Notes under the pieces: model-generated | Told to the model about the DNA's origin: nothing | The model's database searches: none | What the model saw: only the letters and a program-made list of their open reading frames with translations | Part shown: piece after piece, positions 59,507 through 64,000 of the stretch | How the letters are laid out: each line of letters opens with the position of its first letter | Numbering within the stretch: position 1 is the stretch's first letter | Translations under genes and position numbers: made by a program | Source: Streptomyces djakartensis | GTDB taxonomy: Bacteria; Actinomycetota; Actinomycetes; Streptomycetales; Streptomycetaceae | Direction: 5' to 3' | DNA: 64,000 bases | Assembly: GCF_014651075.1 (NCBI RefSeq) | Contig: NZ_BMWE01000014.1 | Span: 123,791 to 187,790 of the forward strand

Positions 59507-60475
59507 ATGCACACCGTGGCGATCCTGGTCCTGGATCACGTGGTGCCGTTCGACATGGCGGCGCCCCAGCAGACGTTCGCCTGGACCCATCTGCCGGACG
59601 GGCGGCCCGCCTACCGGGTCCGGTTGTGCGCCGAGTCGCCGGAGGTGCCCGCGGACGGCGGTTTCACGCTGCGCGTGGACCGGGGGCTCGAGGCGCTCGC
59701 GGAGGCCGACACGATCATCGTGCCGGGCTGCTCCCCCGAGGCCGCGCCACCGTCCGCGCGGGTCCTTGCAGCGCTGCGGCAGGCGGCCGAAGCCGGCACC
59801 CGGATCGCGTCGATCTGCGTGGGCGCCTTCGTGCTGGCCGAGGCCGGGCTGCTGGACGGGCTGCGCGCCACCACTCACTGGGTGGCGGCCGACGAGCTGG
59901 CCCGCCGTTTCCCGCGGGTCGAGGTGCAGCCGGACGTCCTGTACGTGGACAACGGGCAGATCCTCACCTCGGCCGGTGCGGCCGCCGCGCTGGATCTGTG
60001 CCTGCACATGATCCGGCGGGATCTGGGATCGGCCGTCGCGGCGAGCATCGCCCGTATGTCCGTCGTGCCGCTGGAACGCGAGGGCGGGCAGGCCCAGTTC
60101 ATCGTTCACGAGCACCCGCCGGTGCCCCGCGGGTCGGAGCTGGAGCCGTTGATCGAGTGGATCGAGGGCAACCTGGCAGACGAGGTGACGCTCGGCGCGC
60201 TGGCCGCGCGCGCCGGAATGAGCGAGCGGACCTTCAGCCGCCGCTTCCGTGAGCAGACCGGCACCACGCCGCTGCAGTGGCTGTTGCGGGCGCGGGTGCG
60301 GCGGGCTCAGTACCTGCTGGAGAACACCGACCACTCCGTCGAACGGATAGCGCGGCTGGCGGGGTTCGGCTCACCGACGGCGTTCCGGGAGCGGTTCCGC
60401 AAGGTGGTGGGCACCACGCCGCACGCGTACCGTACGGCGTTCCACGGAAAGGCCGCGGCCCCGGCGGCCTCCTGA
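59507..60475 (+). CDS. GlxA-family AraC regulator with DJ-1/PfpI domain
   Basis: 322 residues from ATG 59507. Residues ~4-185 form a DJ-1/PfpI-like domain (VAILVLDHVVPFDMAAPQQT; IIVPGCSPEAAPPSARVLAA; IASICVGAFVLAEAGLLDGL with the nucleophile-elbow Cys). Residues ~212-312 are a double AraC helix-turn-helix: LGALAARAGMSERTFSRRFR and VERIARLAGFGSPTAFRERF. Such regulators usually sense small amidase-like or amino-compound ligands. Target not evident. Confidence 0.9.
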   Translation: MHTVAILVLDHVVPFDMAAPQQTFAWTHLPDGRPAYRVRLCAESPEVPADGGFTLRVDRGLEALAEADTIIVPGCSPEAAPPSARVLAALRQAAEAGTRIASICVGAFVLAEAGLLDGLRATTHWVAADELARRFPRVEVQPDVLYVDNGQILTSAGAAAALDLCLHMIRRDLGSAVAASIARMSVVPLEREGGQAQFIVHEHPPVPRGSELEPLIEWIEGNLADEVTLGALAARAGMSERTFSRRFREQTGTTPLQWLLRARVRRAQYLLENTDHSVERIARLAGFGSPTAFRERFRKVVGTTPHAYRTAFHGKAAAPAAS

Positions 60476-60524
60476 AGAAGGGGCGCCGAGGCCGCGTTCC
60501 CGGTCGCGCCGGGCTCTCACGAGG

Positions 60525-60776
60525 TCAGCCCACCAGCGTCAGGCCGTTCTCCCCGCCCGCTTCCGCGCCCTCCGGGGCCCCCTTGGTGAGCAACAGGGCG
60601 TCCGCCTTGGCGATGGCCTCATGGATGGCGGACGTTCCCATCATCACGCACAGCGTGTAACTCACGTCCTCCAGTTCGCGTGCCGCCGTCGGCATCTGCC
60701 TCTCCGCCTGAGCGATCCTCAGCGACGCGTAGCGCGTGAGCAACTCCCTGACGGCCTTCCGGTCCGGTACGAGCAC
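60525..60776 (-). CDS. DUF5133 protein
   Basis: 83 residues from GTG 60776 (GAGAGGGG upstream); an in-frame ATG at 60848 would add 24 residues not typical of the family. Core VLVPDRKAVRELLTRYASLR and TAARELEDVSYTLCVMMGTS, then IHEAIAKADALL. DUF5133 proteins are short, Streptomyces-enriched, and of unknown function, often in secondary-metabolite regions. Convergent with the GlxA-type gene. Confidence 0.82.
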   Translation of the reverse strand: MLVPDRKAVRELLTRYASLRIAQAERQMPTAARELEDVSYTLCVMMGTSAIHEAIAKADALLLTKGAPEGAEAGGENGLTLVG

Positions 60777-60829
60777 GTAGCGCCCCTCTCTCTGTTTTCG
60801 CTGCGTATGCCCGAACCACGCGCAAACAT

Positions 60830-60852
60830 TCACATGTTTTTCTCCCATGTGA
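60830..60852. promoter_or_regulatory. TCACATG/CATGTGA inverted repeat before the DUF5133 gene
   Basis: Perfect 7-base arms (60830-60836 and 60846-60852) with a T-rich 9-base loop, 54 bases upstream of GTG 60776. Candidate operator. Confidence 0.35.
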
Positions 60853-61204
60853 CGGAATCGACGCGAAATGATCGCCTGCTGACGAGGGGACAGACCGAGT
60901 CAGGCACTGGGGTGGCTGAACGCGCCCGGCACCGGAACTCCCTTGTCACACGAGGACGAAACCTCGCGACGCAGGACTCAACTCACCCACGCAGAACGAC
61001 GATTCCCCCCCCCCGGCGGCCCCCCGTCTCACTGACATGGCCGGGGACCGCTTCGGAGGTGGTTGTGAGCGCCGAGGTGACGGCATCCGGCCCGGGGGAA
61101 GCGACGACGGACCCGTCCGGGAGCACCGTGGAGCGGATCGTCGGCCTGGAGGGCCGCCGGGGCCTGGCGGTGTGATTCCCGGCGGGTAGCGCAGGCGCGG
61201 GGAG
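60853..61204. other. About 350 bp without a recognisable gene
   Basis: Contains a run of ten C at 61004-61013 followed by a short open frame (VVVSAEVTASGPGEATTDPS) that is not recognised. May be a decayed 5' part of the pseudogene that follows. Confidence 0.4.
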
Positions 61205-61490
61205 TTCCCGGCCCGGGAGCGGATCGAGCGGCTCGTGGACAAGGACTCCATCACCGAGACCGGCCTCTTCGTGCGGGCCCGGCCGGCCGTGGAGGGCGCC
61301 CGCCGCCCCTGCGGGGACGGGGTGCTCACCGGCTACGGGAGGTCGACGGCCGCCCGGTGTGCGAGTTCGCCCAGGACTCGACGGTGTTCGGCGGCAGCAT
61401 GGGTGAGGCGTTCGGCGAGCAGACCATCGCCCTCCGCCTGCGCCGACCTCGGTCTGGACTCGCTGATGGCCGTCCTCGTCCGCACAGCGG
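61205..61490 (+). pseudogene. Chimeric remnant: carboxyltransferase then ACP-like
   Basis: The first frame reads FPARERIERLVDKDSITETG and ARRPCGDGVLTGYG. A shifted frame continues VCEFAQDSTVFGGSMGEAFG. Together these are the N-terminal region of an acyl-CoA carboxylase beta chain (AccB/PccB-like; RERIEALLDxGSF, PYGDGVVTGYG, DFTVFGGSLGE). Within ~15 residues the first frame then reads SACADLGLDSLMAVLVRTAG, the phosphopantetheine-serine motif of a polyketide/fatty-acid carrier protein. The two parts do not belong to one gene, so a deletion joined them, with a frameshift. Non-functional. Confidence 0.65.
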
Positions 61491-61728
61491 GCCGCCAGCG
61501 CGGCTCCGCGCCACTCCCCTCTTCTCCTACAGCTCATGTCCATGCCAGGGACGCCAGGGCGGAGGCAGGAGGGCTCGGCTCTCAGGGAGTGCTGATGAGA
61601 ACTCAGCTTCCGGAGGGCGGCTTGTCACCGGCGCACAGGGCTGAGGGCCGGTGGGCCGGTCGCGGGCTCGTCCCGCTTCTGGTCCCGGCCGAGCTGCGAA
61701 CCGGCGGTTTCGGGCGCATGGTGGGGCT

Positions 61729-61959
61729 ATGGACGGTCAACCCCCTGTGGTCGTGGAGCCGCCCGCGTCGGACGGCGGACGGCTGGTGACCATCCATGGC
61801 GAGCGCAAGGGTGTCGCCTACAGCCTGTTCGACGTGCTGGACCTCCTGCACGGCGAGGGCCTGCCCACCACCGACACGGCCGTCGACGACACCGAGCTGA
61901 TCGAGTGGCAGGGTGGCGGGCCCTACGACTGGAACGACGGGGCGTCCGACGAGGCGTGA
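61729..61959 (+). CDS. Small hypothetical protein
   Basis: 76 residues from ATG 61729. Not recognised. MDGQPPVVVEPPASDGGRLV, then a beta strand TIHGERKGVAYSLFDVLDLL and an acidic Trp-containing tail (DDTELIEWQGGGPYDWNDGA). Compact and acidic, without membrane helix. The pattern looks like a conserved streptomycete small protein. Confidence 0.6.
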   Translation: MDGQPPVVVEPPASDGGRLVTIHGERKGVAYSLFDVLDLLHGEGLPTTDTAVDDTELIEWQGGGPYDWNDGASDEA

Positions 61960-62056
61960 GCCGTACCGCACGAGCGCGATGCGCGTCGGCGGGCCGGTGC
62001 CGGCACCCGGAGCTGCGCCGCGCACGCCCGCCCCCGCCCGCTTTTCGGAGGTTCTC

Positions 62057-62473
62057 ATGGTCTCGCGTCTCAACCCGTACCTCACCTTCAACGGTGACGC
62101 CCGGCAGGCGATGGAGTTCTACAAGGAGGTCTTCGGCGGTTCCCTGAACCTCCATACCTACGGCGACTTCGGCCAGGCGGACGCCCCGAACGCCGACAAG
62201 ATCATGCACGGCATGCTGGAGACCACCGGCGGCTTCACCCTGATGGGCGCCGACAACCCGCCGGGGACGGAATCCGAGCAGGGCGGCCAGCCCTTCTCCG
62301 TGAGCCTGAGCGGGGACGACGCGGCCGAGCTGCGCGGGTACTGGGAGCAGCTGTCCGAGGGGGGCTCGGTGTCGGTGCCGCTGGAGAAGCAGATGTGGGG
62401 CGACGTGTTCGGCATGTGCACGGACCGCTTCGGGGTCCCGTGGATGGTCAACATCGGCAGCCCGGAGGGCTGA
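62057..62473 (+). CDS. VOC superfamily protein, PhnB-like
   Basis: 138 residues from ATG 62057 (CGGAGG upstream). VOC fold: RLNPYLTFNGDARQAMEFYK (strand plus helix), YGDFGQADAPNADKIMHGML, GGFTLMGADNPPGTESEQ and the second half WGDVFGMCTDRFGVPWMVNI. PhnB-like members (YLxFxGxAxxAMxFYxxxFGG) are often of unknown substrate. Monocistronic with a terminator. Confidence 0.9.
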   Translation: MVSRLNPYLTFNGDARQAMEFYKEVFGGSLNLHTYGDFGQADAPNADKIMHGMLETTGGFTLMGADNPPGTESEQGGQPFSVSLSGDDAAELRGYWEQLSEGGSVSVPLEKQMWGDVFGMCTDRFGVPWMVNIGSPEG

Positions 62474-62511
62474 GCGTCACCGCTCGGACGGTCCCGCTCC
62501 CCCTCCGCCGC

Positions 62512-62557
62512 GAGCCGCCCGCACCCGCCGTTCACCGTCGGCGCGCGCGGGCGGCTC
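62512..62557 (+). terminator. Two-tier terminator after the VOC gene
   Basis: GAGCCGCCCGC (62512-62522) pairs with GCGGGCGGCTC (62547-62557). The loop contains a further CGCCG/CGGCG stem. Confidence 0.65.
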
Positions 62558-62681
62558 CGCTGTGCCGGGGCCCACTCCCGCGAGCTCACCGCGGAGCTTA
62601 CCGCCCCGATTTGTTCGTACGTCCTGACAAATCTGTTGACCTCACTGTTGGGCGCCCATGCACCTCCGGGATGGCCGCACG

Positions 62682-62708
62682 GGCGGTACCGGCGGTACCA
62701 TCGGTACC
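62682..62708. promoter_or_regulatory. Triple 9-bp GGTACC repeat before the antitoxin-like gene
   Basis: GGTACC palindromes at 62685-62690, 62694-62699 and 62703-62708, with a strict 9-bp period, ending directly before ATG 62709. Probable autoregulatory operator of the antitoxin-like protein; it would overlap the translation start region. Confidence 0.55.
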
Positions 62709-63005
62709 ATGTCTCAGCCCAAAGCGATGAACCTCCGTTTCCCCGATCCGGCCCAGCGTGCCGCGATCGAGGCCGCGGCGCGGCAGGAGGGCGTCAGCCT
62801 GCAGGAGTACATCCTGTCGGCGGCCTACGCCCGCGCCACCGCAGTGGAGACGCACTTCCTCGAGGCCTTCCGCGCGTCGATGGCCCGCAGCGGCGACGCC
62901 TTCGCGGAGGCCGCCGACACGGCCGGCGGCGATGGAGAGCGCCGGGCTGAGGAGCTCGCCGCACGGCGTGGGCTTGAGGAGCAGGAGCGGGGTCACGCCG
63001 CGTGA
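62709..63005 (+). CDS. RHH-type antitoxin-like protein
   Basis: 98 residues from ATG 62709; no classical ribosome-binding site because the GGTACC repeats occupy that position. N-terminal ribbon-helix-helix-like segment (MNLRFPDPAQRAAIEAAARQ, GVSLQEYILSAAYARA), then a charged helical tail (EELAARRGLEEQERG). The following gene overlaps by 4 bp (GTGA), the normal order antitoxin-toxin. Expected to bind DNA and the partner. Confidence 0.75.
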   Translation: MSQPKAMNLRFPDPAQRAAIEAAARQEGVSLQEYILSAAYARATAVETHFLEAFRASMARSGDAFAEAADTAGGDGERRAEELAARRGLEEQERGHAA

Positions 63006-63388
63006 CGCAGCACGAACCGCTTCACCCTCTTGATGTGACCTTCCTGCTGCACGCTGCGGAGTTGCTTCCCGGTGATCCGCAGGTGGATGACTACGGTCCT
63101 TTGTATGCGGCTGTCGCCCGGGTCAATGCCCGGGCTTTGGAGCGGGACGTCTACGGGTCCCTGCATCTGAAGGCGGCGGCGTTGTTGCAGACGCTGGTGC
63201 GGCTGCCGTGTCTGGAGCATTCCGACGAGGCTTTCGCCTGGCACTGCGCGGAGGCCTATCTCGAGCTGAACGGGTGCCGCCTGGAGTATCCGCCGAAGGA
63301 AGCGGTCGCCCTGGTGCGGGAAGCGGCTTCCGGCCTGATGGGGGTGGGCCTGGTCGGCCGTCAGTTGCGTGCGTGGAGTGTTGCCTGA
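63002..63388 (+). CDS. Doc/Fic-like toxin with degenerate active site
   Basis: 128 residues from GTG 63002. Doc-family fold cues: YGSLHLKAAALLQTLVRLPC and EAFAWHCAEAYLELNGCRLE. The segment that should read HPFxDGNKR (Fic motif binding ATP) is LPCLEHSDE at 68-76, so the catalytic His, Gly, Asn and Arg are all missing. Streptomyces members are labelled Fic/Doc toxins by homology. Kinase or AMPylase activity is unlikely unless a different site is used. Confidence 0.75.
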   Translation: MTQHEPLHPLDVTFLLHAAELLPGDPQVDDYGPLYAAVARVNARALERDVYGSLHLKAAALLQTLVRLPCLEHSDEAFAWHCAEAYLELNGCRLEYPPKEAVALVREAASGLMGVGLVGRQLRAWSVA

Positions 63389-63423
63389 TCTGGCGGATGT
63401 CTTCAGCTCGAGCTGTGTGATCT

Positions 63424-63829
63424 TCAGGGATCGAGGGCACGCAGGAGGGGGCCAGGACTTTCCGCGTCCAGGTGGTCCGCTTGGCGTCCGCGCCTTCGGG
63501 TGGGTCGTCGAGTGCCGTGGCGATGCGGCGCAGTAGTCGGGAGCCGCCGGTCAGCAGTCCGAGGCTTCGGAGCAGGGCCGGAACGGAGGCCGCCTGCCGG
63601 GCCGCGCCGGGCCACTGCAGCTGGTGGGCCAGCCGTGCTGCGAGTCCGATTGCAGCGGTGACGTGGGTACGGTTTGCGGGCAGGTGCTGTCGTAGCAGTT
63701 CCACGAGTGGTCGGGGGATCTGGTTCTCCGCGTCGGTGATGCCGCGGGCCGTTGTCCGGCTGTCAGGTTGATGTGCCCGCGCACCACGTGTGTCTCGGTG
63801 TCGGCGAGGGCGTTTGCCGCGTTTCCCAT
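63424..63829 (-). pseudogene. Doubly frameshifted hypothetical gene
   Basis: The start frame (ATG 63829) reads MGNAANALADTETHVVRGHI then NLTAGQ. A shift near 63750 leads into ITDAENQIPRPLVELLRQHL, NRTHVTAAIGLAARLAHQLQ, WPGAARQAASVPALLRSLGL and KRTTWTRKVLA. A second shift in a run of five C (~63450) gives LLRALDP and a stop at 63424. The joined product would be ~135 residues, helical, of unknown family. Two single-base shifts suggest a decayed gene, though sequencing error is possible. Confidence 0.55.
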
Positions 63830-63885
63830 GCCTCCTCCGCAACGGCTAGATTCGGCACGCCAACCACGAGTTCCTGGGGGACGCC

Positions 63886-64000
63886 ATGACAGATGAACCG
63901 CAGCAACACTCCGAGCCCGGGCCCCTGTTGAACTTGGGCTGCCTGATGTTGCTGGTGGTATTCGGCGGCCTGGCGACGATGCTGTACGGCCTGGGAGTGC
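63886..64000 (+). CDS. Small membrane protein, 3' end outside window
   Basis: Begins at ATG 63886 (CTGGGGGGA upstream) and runs out of the window. It reads MTDEPQQHSEPGPLLNLGCL then MLLVVFGGLATMLYGLGV. One membrane helix is visible. Function cannot be judged. Confidence 0.6.
   Translation, partial: MTDEPQQHSEPGPLLNLGCLMLLVVFGGLATMLYGLGV

Overview
The window is very GC-rich actinobacterial DNA with short spacers, many GTG starts and 4-bp ATGA/GTGA overlaps. The gene families (graspetide precursor with ATP-grasp, DUF6153, DUF5133, roadblock proteins, a second nuo set) point to a Streptomyces-type chromosome. No rRNA, tRNA or CRISPR was seen. Both ends cut through genes.

Layout. 1-9.2 kb: the end of a ferredoxin-NADP reductase gene, a secreted lamin-tail protein, a two-component system beside a MacB-like ABC exporter, and a four-gene roadblock/DUF4388-like operon without a GTPase. 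9.8-12 kb: three small exported or membrane proteins (BNR-type lipoprotein, DUF305, DUF6153). 12.1-20.4 kb: a leftward complex I-like operon, nuoA-X-H-J-K-L-M-N. It has only membrane-arm genes plus X, a His/Met-rich protein that looks like a degenerate quinone-module remnant. 20.4-23.3 kb: decayed genes (copper-chaperone fragment, frameshifted membrane protein, broken IS5-type transposase) around two intact genes. 23.3-30 kb: a cysteine-synthase-like enzyme coupled to an MFS exporter, small His-rich membrane proteins, and cbtBA under a cobalamin riboswitch beside a phosphatase-fold protein lacking its catalytic histidines.

30-42.3 kb: L-threonine aldolase and a TetR gene, then a steroid C/D-ring catabolic cluster matching the mycobacterial KstR2 regulon (fadA6, kstR2, ipdF, two acyl-CoA dehydrogenases, ipdC, ipdB, ipdA, echA20, two SDRs). 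Two near-identical palindromes in its two divergent spacers look like KstR2 operators. 42.4-46.3 kb: a xylan unit, a Tat-exported GH43 enzyme and a GH10-GH62 fusion. 46.3-56.6 kb: DUF488, a YbdK-type ligase, small proteins, a CYP152-like peroxygenase P450, an SDR, a large unknown protein and a PaoABC-type aldehyde oxidoreductase. 56.8-64 kb: DUF1232, a two-gene graspetide cluster without a methyltransferase nearby, a GlxA-type regulator, a chimeric carboxyltransferase/ACP pseudogene, a VOC protein, and a toxin-antitoxin-like pair whose Doc-like partner has a destroyed Fic motif.

Starts were chosen by eye from ribosome-binding sites, overlaps and family N-termini. Functions rest on recognised motifs and context, since no search was run.
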